DNA of 43,852 nucleotides from Flavobacterium psychrophilum (GTDB lineage: Bacteria > Bacteroidota > Bacteroidia > Flavobacteriales > Flavobacteriaceae): positions 1-43,852 of the forward strand of contig CAMDQL010000006.1 of the NCBI GenBank assembly GCA_945905915.1. The letters are read 5' to 3'. A program made the translations under genes and the position numbers. The notes beneath the pieces are model-generated. The model was not told the origin of the DNA. It did no database searches and worked only from the letters and a program-made list of their open reading frames with translations. Shown piece by piece: positions 24,363 to 33,992 of the stretch (the first letter of the stretch is position 1; every line of letters starts with the position of its first letter).

Positions 24363-25136
24363 ATGAAAAAATTAGTAGCCCTTTTTATTCTCTTCTTTTT
24401 TACAAATTCGTTTGTTCAAAGAGAAAACGCATATACAACTGGAGAATGGTTTAAAATGAGAATTCATTATGGCCTTGTAACGGCAGGATACGCTACTTTA
24501 GAGATAAAAGAAGCTACAAGAAACAACAAAAAAGTACATCATGTTGTGGGAACAGGCTGGACAACAGGAATGACTAAGTTTTTCTTTAAAGTTAATGATA
24601 ATTACGAAAGTTATTTTGATAAAGAGACCGGAAAACCCTATCAATTTGTTCGAAAAATTAACGAAGGGGGCTATACAAAAGATCAAGAAGGGTTTTTTAA
24701 TCAGGCAACCAACACTGTTTTAGTAAAAGACTATAAGAATAAAATTGAAACTACCGCAACAGTTCCAGAAGAAGTTCAGGATATTGTTTCCTCTTTTTAC
24801 TATTTAAGAAATCATCCCAAAATCGATAAATTAAAACCAAATGAATCTATAGCAATTGATATGTTTTTTGATGGTGAAACCACAAAGTTTAAGTTAAAAT
24901 TTATGGGAAGAGAAGATATAAGCACTAAATTTGGACAAGTTTCTTGCATGATATTTAGACCCTTAGTTCAAGCTGGAAGGGTTTTTAAAGAAGAAGAAAG
25001 TTTAACGGTTTGGATTTCAGATGATGATAATAAAATACCAATTCGCATTAAAGCAAGCCTAGCTGTAGGCTCATTAAAAGCAGACATTGAAGCCTTTAAA
25101 GGACTAAAGAATTCATTTAAAATTAAAGTAAACTAA
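24363..25136 (+). CDS. DUF3108 domain protein, exported
   Basis: A 257-aa protein of unknown function with an N-terminal signal peptide (MKKLVALFILFFFTNSF, about residues 1-17) and a DUF3108 body. Visible pieces are FKMRIHYGLVTAGYATLEI (about residues 31-49), FKVNDNYESYFDKETGKPYQFVRKINEGGY and LTVWISDDDNKIPIRIKASLAVGSLKADI near the end. The family is predicted periplasmic and beta-rich. An in-frame ATG at 24351 would add four residues. First gene of a tight operon: kynA begins 2 bp after its stop. Confidence 0.85.
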   Translation: MKKLVALFILFFFTNSFVQRENAYTTGEWFKMRIHYGLVTAGYATLEIKEATRNNKKVHHVVGTGWTTGMTKFFFKVNDNYESYFDKETGKPYQFVRKINEGGYTKDQEGFFNQATNTVLVKDYKNKIETTATVPEEVQDIVSSFYYLRNHPKIDKLKPNESIAIDMFFDGETTKFKLKFMGREDISTKFGQVSCMIFRPLVQAGRVFKEEESLTVWISDDDNKIPIRIKASLAVGSLKADIEAFKGLKNSFKIKVN

Positions 25137-25138
25137 TA

Positions 25139-26065
25139 ATGGAAATTACCCCAAAAATCCAAGAACAATTAAATCAATTGAATGATAAGTTTGAAGCTAT
25201 CAATCAAAACACTTCAACCCATTTAGAAGGACTACTTTGGTCAAAACCAATAACCTACTGGGATTATATTCAAACCGATGCATTGCTTAGTATACAAACA
25301 CAACGCACTACCTTGCCAGATGAAATGGTTTTTGTGATGTATCATCAAGTGAACGAATTGTTGTTTAAAATGATTCTTTGGGAAATGGACCAATTGTGTC
25401 ATAATGAACAACCTTCAACGGAATATTTTACTGAAAAATTAGGAAGAATAAGTCGCTATTTCGATATGCTCACGACCTCTTTTGATATTATGAAAGACGG
25501 AATGGAGCCCGAACAATACCTAAAATTTAGAAATACTTTAACTCCAGCTAGCGGATTTCAATCGGCGCAATATCGTTTAATTGAATTTTCTTCAACCGAC
25601 TTAATTAACCTAATTGACAACCGTTTTAGAGCTTCAATAGATCGAGATACAACTTATGAACATGCTTTGGAACATTTGTATTGGCAAGCTGCAGGTAAAG
25701 ATTATCATACGGGCGAAAAATCTTATTTATTAAGTGAATTCGAACGAAAATACAAGAAGTTATTTTTGGAATATATGGAAGAATACAACACCATCAATTT
25801 GTGGCGAAAATTTAAACAACTTCCTGATGCAGATCAAAAAAATCAAAATTTAGTGGCAGCCATGCGTCATTATGATGTTACTGCAAATATCACATGGGTA
25901 ATGGGGCATTTTAATGCGGCCAAAAAATACATAGAAAGTGTTCCAGGTAATCATGAAGCCACCGGCGGAAGTGATTGGAAAAAATACATGTTACCAAAAT
26001 ATCAAAAACGAATTTTCTTCCCAGAATTATGGTCAGCAGAAGAAATTGAAAATTGGGGCGCTTAA
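25139..26065 (+). CDS. kynA: tryptophan 2,3-dioxygenase
   Basis: A 308-aa heme enzyme that opens the indole ring of tryptophan to N-formylkynurenine. YHQVNELLFKMILWEMDQL (about residues 63-81) holds the distal-side His and neighbours, FRNTLTPASGFQSAQYR (about residues 130-146) is the strongly conserved substrate loop, and ATGGSDWKKYM (about residues 276-286) is the family GTGGS-type loop. No other kynurenine-pathway gene is in the window. It lies between DUF3108 and an M23 lipoprotein in one operon, an odd functional mix. Confidence 0.94.
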   Translation: MEITPKIQEQLNQLNDKFEAINQNTSTHLEGLLWSKPITYWDYIQTDALLSIQTQRTTLPDEMVFVMYHQVNELLFKMILWEMDQLCHNEQPSTEYFTEKLGRISRYFDMLTTSFDIMKDGMEPEQYLKFRNTLTPASGFQSAQYRLIEFSSTDLINLIDNRFRASIDRDTTYEHALEHLYWQAAGKDYHTGEKSYLLSEFERKYKKLFLEYMEEYNTINLWRKFKQLPDADQKNQNLVAAMRHYDVTANITWVMGHFNAAKKYIESVPGNHEATGGSDWKKYMLPKYQKRIFFPELWSAEEIENWGA

Positions 26066-26087
26066 CAACATTTGAAAAAGAATTACA

Positions 26088-27320
26088 TTGAGATATCTAA
26101 TCATAACATTTCTTTTTCTCTCTTTTTTTACTTCCTGTAATTCAAAAGACGAAAAAGAAGCAACTAAAATAGCTAAGAAAGAGCCAATAATCAAGGATTA
26201 TGGGTTCACTTTTAATGATTATAAAGTGGTGAGAGATACTATTCGATCTGGAGATACGTTTAGTGCGCTTTTGCAAAAATTCCCATTGAGAGATAGTCTT
26301 ACCATTCATCAAGTAACTGAAAAAGTTAAAGATTCATTTAATGTAAGGAGAATTAAAGTAGGCAAACCCTATATTCTTTTTTTAGACAAGAAAAAGCCCA
26401 ATACGCTTAAAGCGTTAGTCTATATAGAAGATCGAATACAATATACTGTAGTAGATTTTAGAGATTCTTTAGTCGTTTCAAATAAGCAAAAACCAACACG
26501 CATTAAAAGAAGAGTGGTGGCTGCCGAAATTAACGGATCACTTTCTGAAACCTTAAGTAATGCTGGGGTTAGTCCTGCATTAGCGCCTAAGTTAGCAGGA
26601 ATTTACGCCTATACAATTGACTTCTTTAAAATTCAAAAAGGAGATAAATTTGCCGTGACCATTAATGAAAAATATATGGAAGACTCTATTTACATTGGAG
26701 TTGAAAGCATCGAAGCTTCTTATTTTGAACACAAAGGGAAAAAGATATTTGCATTTCCCTATAAGTTAAATGAAAACCAAAAGAAAGAAGATTATTACGA
26801 TGAAAACGGTAAAGGGCTAAAAAGTATGTTTTTAAAAGCGCCTTTAGACTATTTCAGAATTTCCTCTCGTTTCACTGGGCGTCGTTTTCATCCGGTTCAA
26901 ATGCGATTTAAAGCTCATAATGGAACAGATTATGCAGCGCCACACGGCACACCTATTAAAACAACCGCTTCGGGCGTAGTAGAAAGAACGGGTTACACAG
27001 CCGGAAATGGTAATTTTGTAAAAGTCCGTCATAGTTCAACTTATGCAACTCAGTATTTACACATGTCCAGAATTTTAGTTCGAAACGGACAAAGTGTTTC
27101 ACAAGGACAAACCATAGGAAAAGTAGGAAGCACCGGATTAGCTACCGGACCTCACGTTTGTTATCGTTTTTGGAAAAATGGCGTTCAAGTGGATCCACTG
27201 CGATTAAAATTACCCAACACGGAACCCATGGGGAAATCAGACAAACAAAAATATTTAAGCTATATTGCGCCTTTAAAAAAAGAGTTAGACAGCATAACCG
27301 CACAAAAATTTAAAGAATAA
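26088..27320 (+). CDS. M23 family peptidoglycan endopeptidase-like lipoprotein
   Basis: A 410-aa protein with a TTG start. The signal peptide ends in a lipobox (LSFFTSC), so it is probably a lipoprotein. Residues of about 25-260 form an N-terminal part with a LysM/OapA-like [13 protein letters not shown] segment. The C-terminal LytM domain has HNGTD (His277, Asp281), YLHMS (His325) and GPHVC (His356, Cys358). The third motif is normally HxH; here the second His, a zinc ligand, is Cys, which can also bind zinc. Likely acts on periplasmic murein cross-links. Its stop overlaps the pgi start by 1 bp. Confidence 0.88.
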   Translation: MRYLIITFLFLSFFTSCNSKDEKEATKIAKKEPIIKDYGFTFNDYKVVRDTIRSGDTFSALLQKFPLRDSLTIHQVTEKVKDSFNVRRIKVGKPYILFLDKKKPNTLKALVYIEDRIQYTVVDFRDSLVVSNKQKPTRIKRRVVAAEINGSLSETLSNAGVSPALAPKLAGIYAYTIDFFKIQKGDKFAVTINEKYMEDSIYIGVESIEASYFEHKGKKIFAFPYKLNENQKKEDYYDENGKGLKSMFLKAPLDYFRISSRFTGRRFHPVQMRFKAHNGTDYAAPHGTPIKTTASGVVERTGYTAGNGNFVKVRHSSTYATQYLHMSRILVRNGQSVSQGQTIGKVGSTGLATGPHVCYRFWKNGVQVDPLRLKLPNTEPMGKSDKQKYLSYIAPLKKELDSITAQKFKE

Positions 27321-28957
27321 TGGCACTGCAATCGATCAATCCAACACAAACTCAAGCTTGGGAAAAATTACAAGCGCATTTTGAAACCATGAAAAACGTT
27401 CAAATGCAACATTTATTTGCAAATGAACCTACAAGAGCCGAAAAAATGCACCTTCAATGGAATGATTTTTTAGTTGATTATTCAAAAAATATTATTTCAG
27501 CCGAAACGATTTCTTTGTTACAGGAATTAGCCAATGAAGTACAATTAAAAGACGCTATTACAAAATATTTTGATGGAGATGTGATCAATCAAACCGAAAA
27601 CAGAGCCGTTTTACATACTGCGTTACGCGCTAAAGAAAATGCTTCTGTACAAGTAGATGGCGTTAATGTAATGCCCGAAATTTATTCGGTAAAAAATAAA
27701 ATCAAAAACTTTTCAAACGAAATTATCGCTGGACAACGAAAAGGATTTTCTGGAAAGCCATTTGCCGATGTTGTAAATATAGGAATTGGCGGATCAGATC
27801 TTGGCCCGGCAATGATTGTTGAAGCCTTACAATATTATAAAAATGATTTAAATGTTCATTTTGTTTCCAATGTAGACGGCGACCATGTGAATGAAATTAT
27901 TAAAAAAATAAATCCAGAAACAACTCTTTTTGTAATTGTATCCAAAACATTTACCACACAAGAAACGCTTTCTAATGCCGAAACCATAAGAAGTTGGTTC
28001 TTGCAATCAGCAACACAAGAAGATGTTGCAAAGCATTTTGTAGCCGTTTCAACGAATATTCAAAAAGTAACCGAATTTGGTATTAATCCCGAAAATATTT
28101 TCCCAATGTGGGACTGGGTGGGCGGACGTTTCTCGTTATGGAGCGCCGTTGGGCTATCCATAAGTTTAGCCGTAGGATTTGATCATTTTGACCAATTATT
28201 ACAAGGCGCTCATGAAATGGATGAGCATTTTAAAAACGAATCTTTTGATAAAAATATTCCGGTTACCTTAGCTTTATTAAGTATTTGGTACAATAATTTT
28301 TTTGGCGCAGAAAGCGAAGTATTAATTCCTTATACCCAATATTTGCAAAAATTAGCGCCTTATTTACAGCAAGGCATTATGGAAAGTAATGGTAAAAGCA
28401 TCGGAAGAGATGGTAAACCGGTCAATTATCAAACCGGAACTATTATTTGGGGCGAACCAGGCACTAATTCACAACATGCTTTTTTCCAATTAATTCACCA
28501 AGGCACAAAATTGATTCCGACTGATTTTATTGGATTCAAAGAGGCATTATATGGTAATAAAGACCACCATGATAAATTAATGTCAAATTTCTTTGCTCAA
28601 ACCGAAGCTTTATTAATGGGTAAAACCGAGGCTCAAGTACAAGCTGAATTTGATAAACAAGGAATTTCGGGTGATAAAGCCGATTTTTTATTGCCGTTTA
28701 AAGTCTTCTCAGGGAATAAGCCTACAAATACACTTTTAATCAAAAAATTAACACCTGCTACATTAGGTACTTTAGTCGCTTTATATGAGCACAAGATTTT
28801 TGTACAAGGCGTCATTTGGAATATTTTCAGCTATGATCAATGGGGAGTTGAGTTGGGTAAACAACTGGCAACTTCTATTCTTAACGAAATTGTAGATAAC
28901 GTTCCACAAAGTCATGATGGTTCAACTTCTTTTTTATTAAAAAAATATAAGAATTAG
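27320..28957 (+). CDS. pgi: glucose-6-phosphate isomerase
   Basis: A 545-aa cytosolic enzyme of glycolysis and gluconeogenesis. [15 protein letters not shown] (about residues 153-167) and [16 protein letters not shown] (about residues 208-223) are the first substrate-binding blocks. [18 protein letters not shown] (about residues 268-285) and [23 protein letters not shown] (about residues 374-396) include the PGI signatures with catalytic Glu and His. The C-terminal Lys lies in the [14 protein letters not shown] block. Normal length for the E. coli-type enzyme. Last gene of the DUF3108-kynA-M23-pgi operon. Confidence 0.97.
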   Translation: MALQSINPTQTQAWEKLQAHFETMKNVQMQHLFANEPTRAEKMHLQWNDFLVDYSKNIISAETISLLQELANEVQLKDAITKYFDGDVINQTENRAVLHTALRAKENASVQVDGVNVMPEIYSVKNKIKNFSNEIIAGQRKGFSGKPFADVVNIGIGGSDLGPAMIVEALQYYKNDLNVHFVSNVDGDHVNEIIKKINPETTLFVIVSKTFTTQETLSNAETIRSWFLQSATQEDVAKHFVAVSTNIQKVTEFGINPENIFPMWDWVGGRFSLWSAVGLSISLAVGFDHFDQLLQGAHEMDEHFKNESFDKNIPVTLALLSIWYNNFFGAESEVLIPYTQYLQKLAPYLQQGIMESNGKSIGRDGKPVNYQTGTIIWGEPGTNSQHAFFQLIHQGTKLIPTDFIGFKEALYGNKDHHDKLMSNFFAQTEALLMGKTEAQVQAEFDKQGISGDKADFLLPFKVFSGNKPTNTLLIKKLTPATLGTLVALYEHKIFVQGVIWNIFSYDQWGVELGKQLATSILNEIVDNVPQSHDGSTSFLLKKYKN

Positions 28958-29127
28958 TATATTATTTTTAGAAAAGCGCTTCAAAAAGCTGTTTTTACCG
29001 AAAGAAAATCTTTAATTAACATTTTTTTAAGTTTTTTATTATTCAAATAGCTTTTGTTAACATTAAATTAACATTAGAAATAAAATCTTGTAGCAACTTT
29101 GCATAAAATATTTTAAAAACACATCAC

Positions 29128-32100
29128 ATGAAAATTTTTAAAAATGCATTACTTTTTGGGTTTTTCTTTTTGACAACCCTAACAGTATTTTCTCAAGGTA
29201 ATACTAATTCCTCAATTAACGGTCAAGTTATTGATAATCAGTCTTTTGGAATACCTATGTCTAATATCATTGCAGTACACGTACCATCAGGTACTAAATA
29301 TGTGGCTTCAACAGATTTTGACGGATTTTTTAGAATCTCAAACATGAGAGTTGGAGGACCATATACTGTGACATTTAGTTATGTTGGTTACAAACAACAA
29401 GAAGTGAAAAACATTGTTTTACAACTTGGGGAATCTCAAAGTATGAAAATTGTGTTAGAACAAGAAGCAAATGAGTTAAAAGAAGTAATTGTTATTGCAA
29501 CTAAAGACAACGTTTTCAATTCAAAGAAAACGGGCGCTCAAACAATTATTGATTCAAAAAAAATAAATTCGTTACCTTCTATTTCTAGAAACATTGCAGA
29601 TTTTGCTAGACTTACGCCTCAGGCACAGTTAAGAGGAGATGATGTAATTTCAATCAGTGGACAGAATAACAGATACAATGCTATTTATATTGATGGTGCT
29701 GTAAATAATGATGTTTTTGGATTAGCTGGTAATGGAACAAATGGTGGACAAACAGGAGTAAGTCCTATTTCATTAGACGCTATCGAGCAATTCCAAGTTC
29801 AAGTAGCACCATTTGATGTTAAAATTTCTGGATTTGCTGGGGGTGCAATTAGTGCCATCACAAAATCGGGAACTAACAATTTTGAAGGTTCTGCTTATTA
29901 TTTAAACAGAAACGAAGGATATGCAGGAAAAACACCTCCAAGCTTAGTTGCTACCGGAGGGGAAAGAGAAAAATTAGCGGAGTTTAATGCTACCACTATT
30001 GGTGTAAGAGCTGCTGGTGCCATCAAAAAAGACAAGTTGTTCTATTTCATTAATTATGAAAGACAAGACAACGAAACGCCACAACCTTTTGACATCAATA
30101 ATTATGTTGGTAACGTAAAAAATTTAACTCCTAGCGCATCTGTTGCTGATGGAATTGAGTTTTTAAGAAATAATTTAGTTACACGATTTGGATACAATCC
30201 AGGAGCCTATACGAATAACTTTGCAACCTTAAAAAGTGATAAGTTTATTGCTAAAATTGACTGGAATATAAACGACAATCATAAATTAGCTTTAAGACAC
30301 AGTTTAGTTAAAGCAAATGACGTTTCACCTTCTAGATCTTCTGCAAGTTCTATAAATTTTATGGGTGGAGCGATTGATTTTCAAACCACTACTAATTCAT
30401 CCTCTTTAGAGTTGAATTCAAGATTTGGTAATAAATTCGCAAATAATTTAGTTATTGGATATACTTCAGTGGTAGATGATAGAAATCCATTTGGGTCACC
30501 TTTCCCTAATGTGGAAATTGTTGATGGATCTGGAAGAATTTTCTTAGGTTCTGAGCCTTTTTCAACTGCTAATTTATTAGAGCAAAAAACTCTTACCGTT
30601 ACTGATAATTTTGAAATTAATTCGGGTAAACATACGATTACTATTGGTACTCACAATGAGTTTTCATCTGCAAAGAATGTGTTTGTGGGTAGAAACTTTG
30701 GATATTACCGATTTTCAAACTTGAATGATTTCATTAATAATGCAAAACCTAACAGATTTAGATTAGGATATTCATTAGTAGGTGGCGATGGTGATGCTTC
30801 TCAAGGAGCGGCTGAATTTGATGTAATGCAATTTGGAGGTTATATCCAAGATGAATTCAGAGTAGCAAACAATTTTAAATTAACATTCGGTATTAGAGCT
30901 GATGTACCAGTTTGGGATAGTTATATAAACAATGCTGATTTCAACAATAGAACGATTCCATTACTTGAGGCTGCTGGTAAAGATTTACAAGACGCTAGAG
31001 TAGGAGAGCAAATAAGTACTAAAGTTCATTTATCACCTCGATTAGGATTTAATTATGATGTAAATGGAAACAAGAAGACTCAAATTAGAGGTGGTTTAGG
31101 AATATTTACTTCAAGATTACCTTTAGTATGGCCAGGTGGAGCATACAATAATAATGGGGTTACTCAAGGAGCAATTGATATTAATGGTGCTACAAATGCT
31201 TTAATGCCATTATTTGACCCAAATACATCTGTAGCAAGTCAAATTGTGAATCAAAACAATGCTAATTTAGGGCCGCTTCCAGGAAATCCAGGAGCTCCAG
31301 GACAATTCTCGGGTAATATTGATTTGTTTGCAAAAAACTTTAAATTGCCACAGGTTTTCAAAGCTAGTTTAGCAGTTGATCAAAAATTACCTTTTGGAAT
31401 TTTATTTAGCGGGGATATTACCTACAATGATAATATTACAGCTATAAAATATGAAAATTTAAATATTCAAAATCCAACAACAAGATTAACAGGAGCTGAT
31501 ACACGTCCAAGATATAATGCAACCGTGAGAGTTGATAATACTTATCAAGGAATTTATTTAGCTTCAAATACATCTGAAGGAAAAGCATGGAATGCGTCTT
31601 ATACATTATCTAAAACTTTTACAACGGACAAATTAGATGTATTTGTTCAAGGTACTCATGCTTATGGAGAGTCAACCGTTTTATTTGATGCTACTTCATC
31701 TCAAAACAGTTCACAGTGGAACAACATTGAAACTGTAAATGGTTCTAATAGCATAGGTGGAGTTTCAAGATCAGATTTTGATCAAGGTAACAGAATATTA
31801 GGAATTACTTCATTGACTTACAAATGGAACAATAATTTAAAAACTAAAATTGGTTTCTATTACGAGGGAACAGAGGGTACTCCTATAAGTTATGTATACA
31901 ATGACAATGGAAATATATTAAGAGATTCATTTTCAGAATCAGCTTTAATGTTTGTACCAGCAACTCAATCACAAATTAACCTTGTAAATGCAACTGGTGG
32001 TTTGACTGCTCAACAACAATGGGATGAGTTAAACGCTTTCATTGAAGGAAATGATTATTTAAGAAGCAGAAGAGGACAATATGCTGAAAGAAATGGAGAT

Positions 32101-32421
32101 CGTTTAAAATGGAGCCATGTTATTGATTTGAAATTTGCTCAAGAAGTTTCAGTGAATGTTGGAAAAAGAAAACATTCGTTCGAGATAACTGCAGATGTAT
32201 TTAATTTCACAAACATGTTAAATAAAAACTGGGGAAAACGTTACTTTGCTAACTTTGACCAAGTACAACTTGTTGACCATGTTGGTTTCTTAGCAGATGG
32301 AACTACTCCAACTTTCAGATTTAATCCTGATGCAGCTAAACAACTTAATCAAGTTGATGATGCAGGAGTTAATTCTTCAAGATGGCAAGCTCAGTTAGGT
32401 GTTCGTTATACATTTAACTAA
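29128..32421 (+). CDS. TonB-dependent receptor, Oar-like, with carboxypeptidase-regulatory-like domain
   Basis: A 1097-aa outer-membrane protein. The signal peptide covers about residues 1-22 (ending VFSQG). A carboxypeptidase-regulatory-like beta sandwich follows (SSINGQVIDN to MKIVLEQ, about residues 28-112). The plug runs from about residue 118 to 245 (SRNIADFARLTPQAQLRGDDVISISGQNN), and the remainder is the barrel, ending in WQAQLGVRYTFN with a terminal aromatic-rich strand. The pattern resembles the Oar family of Bacteroidota rather than SusC. The ligand is unknown; no SusD partner is adjacent. It has a 170-bp AT-rich upstream region with a repeated TTAACATTAAA-type motif and a strong terminator after it. 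Confidence 0.9.
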   Translation: MKIFKNALLFGFFFLTTLTVFSQGNTNSSINGQVIDNQSFGIPMSNIIAVHVPSGTKYVASTDFDGFFRISNMRVGGPYTVTFSYVGYKQQEVKNIVLQLGESQSMKIVLEQEANELKEVIVIATKDNVFNSKKTGAQTIIDSKKINSLPSISRNIADFARLTPQAQLRGDDVISISGQNNRYNAIYIDGAVNNDVFGLAGNGTNGGQTGVSPISLDAIEQFQVQVAPFDVKISGFAGGAISAITKSGTNNFEGSAYYLNRNEGYAGKTPPSLVATGGEREKLAEFNATTIGVRAAGAIKKDKLFYFINYERQDNETPQPFDINNYVGNVKNLTPSASVADGIEFLRNNLVTRFGYNPGAYTNNFATLKSDKFIAKIDWNINDNHKLALRHSLVKANDVSPSRSSASSINFMGGAIDFQTTTNSSSLELNSRFGNKFANNLVIGYTSVVDDRNPFGSPFPNVEIVDGSGRIFLGSEPFSTANLLEQKTLTVTDNFEINSGKHTITIGTHNEFSSAKNVFVGRNFGYYRFSNLNDFINNAKPNRFRLGYSLVGGDGDASQGAAEFDVMQFGGYIQDEFRVANNFKLTFGIRADVPVWDSYINNADFNNRTIPLLEAAGKDLQDARVGEQISTKVHLSPRLGFNYDVNGNKKTQIRGGLGIFTSRLPLVWPGGAYNNNGVTQGAIDINGATNALMPLFDPNTSVASQIVNQNNANLGPLPGNPGAPGQFSGNIDLFAKNFKLPQVFKASLAVDQKLPFGILFSGDITYNDNITAIKYENLNIQNPTTRLTGADTRPRYNATVRVDNTYQGIYLASNTSEGKAWNASYTLSKTFTTDKLDVFVQGTHAYGESTVLFDATSSQNSSQWNNIETVNGSNSIGGVSRSDFDQGNRILGITSLTYKWNNNLKTKIGFYYEGTEGTPISYVYNDNGNILRDSFSESALMFVPATQSQINLVNATGGLTAQQQWDELNAFIEGNDYLRSRRGQYAERNGDRLKWSHVIDLKFAQEVSVNVGKRKHSFEITADVFNFTNMLNKNWGKRYFANFDQVQLVDHVGFLADGTTPTFRFNPDAAKQLNQVDDAGVNSSRWQAQLGVRYTFN

Positions 32422-32440
32422 TTTAATAATATACAATTTA

Positions 32441-32476
32441 AACCTCTCACTCATTTTTTTGAGTGAGAGGTTTTTT
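32441..32476 (+). terminator. intrinsic terminator after the TonB-dependent receptor
   Basis: A perfect 12-bp stem AACCTCTCACTC/GAGTGAGAGGTT (32441-32452 with 32461-32472) and a T-run. Confidence 0.95.
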
Positions 32477-32482
32477 ATTTAT

Positions 32483-32490
32483 TATATTTG
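32483..32490 (+). promoter_or_regulatory. -7 box (TATATTTG) for the small membrane protein gene
   Basis: An exact TAnnTTTG match 24 bp before the start at 32515, directly after the receptor terminator. Confidence 0.65.
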
Positions 32491-32514
32491 TAATTCACAA
32501 TAAAATAATAAACT

Positions 32515-32952
32515 ATGTACAGCACTATTCTTTCCCTTCACTCTACACTAGCTTATGCAGCATTAGGCGTATTGTTATTAGCGGTAATAAATGCCATTTT
32601 AGGAGTAACCTCAAAAAGTTTATTTAAACCAAAAGACCGAAGCATTTCGTTAGTTGCTTTAATTATTTGTCATGTGCAATTAGTAGTAGGTTTACTATTG
32701 TATATTGTTTCAGATAAATTTGAACAATGGTCATTATTAGGCATGAAAATAATGAAAAACAGTGAATTAAGACAACTTCTTGTAGAACACCCTATTACAA
32801 ATATTATTGCAATCGTTTTGATTACTATCGGTTGGTCAAAACATAAAAGAGAAGAAAGTAATAACGGTAAATTCAAAAAAATTGCATTATTTTACTTGTT
32901 AGGATTAGTGCTTTTATTGGCAATGATTCCTTACAAACAATGGTTGGGATAA
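32515..32952 (+). CDS. four-helix membrane protein, cytochrome b-like hypothetical
   Basis: A 145-aa protein with four hydrophobic segments (about residues 7-29, 41-64, 86-103 and 120-138). His9 in the first helix, His53 (LIICHVQLVVG) in the second and His82 (VEHPITN) near the start of the third could be cofactor ligands. Similar proteins in Flavobacteriia are often named cytochrome B, but no recognised heme motif proves this. An rlpA-like gene starts 23 bp later, so they may be co-transcribed. Confidence 0.7.
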   Translation: MYSTILSLHSTLAYAALGVLLLAVINAILGVTSKSLFKPKDRSISLVALIICHVQLVVGLLLYIVSDKFEQWSLLGMKIMKNSELRQLLVEHPITNIIAIVLITIGWSKHKREESNNGKFKKIALFYLLGLVLLLAMIPYKQWLG

Positions 32953-32975
32953 GCAACTTTCAAAACAACCCATAA

Positions 32976-33452
32976 ATGAAACAATTACGTTATATAATCC
33001 CTTTAATCGTTCTCATTATAGCCATTAGTAGTTTCTCTGATTCAAGTAACAATTTGATCAGAGAAACCGCTATTGTTGATAGCATCAAAAAACAGGATTC
33101 ACTCGCCATTGTTTTGGCAAAAAAACAGGATTCACTCGCAAGAATCAAATTGACACCCTATAAAAAAAATGTAGAAGCTTCTCATTATGCCGATAAATTC
33201 AATGGAAGAAGAACGGCAAGCGGCGCTCGTTTTCACAACAATAATTATACGGCTGCTCACAAAAAATTAAAATTTGGCACAAAAGTAAAAGTAACTAATA
33301 CCGCAAATGGTAAAAGTGTTGTGGTTACGATAACAGATCGTGGCCCATTTACAAAGCAAAGAGAAATTGATATGGCTAAAAGACCATTTTTAGATATTTC
33401 ACACAACCGCGGAAGAGCACCTTTGCGCGTGAATCTTGAAATTATAGAGTAG
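32976..33452 (+). CDS. RlpA-like double-psi beta-barrel protein
   Basis: A 158-aa exported protein. A hydrophobic N-terminus (about residues 4-20) is followed by a short linker with an exact repeat of KKQDSLA (an 11-residue unit), then a DPBB domain: ASHYADKFNGRRTASGARFHNNNYTAAHKKLKFGTKVKV with the family ITDRGPF motif near residue 123. RlpA proteins are septal-ring lytic transglycosylases or cell-wall-associated proteins; the catalytic Asp of DRGPF is present. There is no SPOR domain, unlike E. coli RlpA. It ends 1 bp from the convergent CYTH gene. Confidence 0.88.
   Translation: MKQLRYIIPLIVLIIAISSFSDSSNNLIRETAIVDSIKKQDSLAIVLAKKQDSLARIKLTPYKKNVEASHYADKFNGRRTASGARFHNNNYTAAHKKLKFGTKVKVTNTANGKSVVVTITDRGPFTKQREIDMAKRPFLDISHNRGRAPLRVNLEIIE
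33088..33140 (+). repeat. 20-bp direct repeat inside the rlpA-like gene
   Basis: AAAAAACAGGATTCACTCGC occurs exactly at 33088-33107 and 33121-33140, a 33-bp (11-codon) period. It encodes the duplicated KKQDSLA linker and keeps the frame, so copy-number change would lengthen or shorten the linker. Confidence 0.9.
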
Positions 33453-33453
33453 T

Positions 33454-33924
33454 TTATTTCCAATTTTTATAAGGATTCATACTAATAGAAGCATTATAAT
33501 AGCGATCATCACCGGTTACTTCTTTACCTAGCCAATTTGGTTTTTCAAACGACTCGTTTTCATCTTCTAGCTCAATTTCTGCAATAATTAATCCTTTATT
33601 GTCGCCTTCAAAAACATCTACTTCATACAGGTGTTTTCCAAAAGGGATTTCATAACGAACTTTATCAATCACGCCATCTTCGCACAACAGTAATAATTGT
33701 TCCGCTTCAGTAACTTCAATTTCTTTTTCCCATTCAAAACGTATAGTTCCCGATTTGTTTCCTTTCCCTTTAATGGTAATAAATCCTTGTGTTCCTTTAA
33801 TGCGAATACGAACTGTTCGTTCCGGATTTGAATTGAGATACCCTTGTACTATTCGATTCGACTGTATACTTTCGGATAGAAATTCAGTAGAGGGGACTAA
33901 AAATTTGCGTTCGATTTCGTTCAT
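33454..33924 (-). CDS. CYTH domain protein (triphosphate tunnel metalloenzyme)
   Basis: A 156-aa protein whose N-terminal MNEIERKFLV contains the ExExK metal and phosphate signature (Glu3, Glu5, Lys7). VRIRIKGTQGFITIKGKG (about residues 38-55) and LIIAEIELEDENESFEKPNWLG (about residues 112-133) supply the remaining charged strands of the tunnel. Bacterial relatives include inorganic triphosphatases and proteins of unknown substrate. It is divergent from dinB and convergent with the RlpA-like gene. A substrate cannot be assigned. Confidence 0.9.
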   Translation of the reverse strand: MNEIERKFLVPSTEFLSESIQSNRIVQGYLNSNPERTVRIRIKGTQGFITIKGKGNKSGTIRFEWEKEIEVTEAEQLLLLCEDGVIDKVRYEIPFGKHLYEVDVFEGDNKGLIIAEIELEDENESFEKPNWLGKEVTGDDRYYNASISMNPYKNWK

Positions 33925-33980
33925 GATGTCGTTTTAAATCTAAAAAGAAATGGAATTTATTATTCTTATCAAATATACTA

Positions 33981-33988
33981 TAAATTTG
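33981..33988 (+). promoter_or_regulatory. -7 box (TAAATTTG) for dinB
   Basis: An exact TAnnTTTG match ending 4 bp before the dinB ATG. The transcript would begin at about the start codon, which suggests a leaderless message. Confidence 0.55.
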
Positions 33989-33992
33989 TAAT

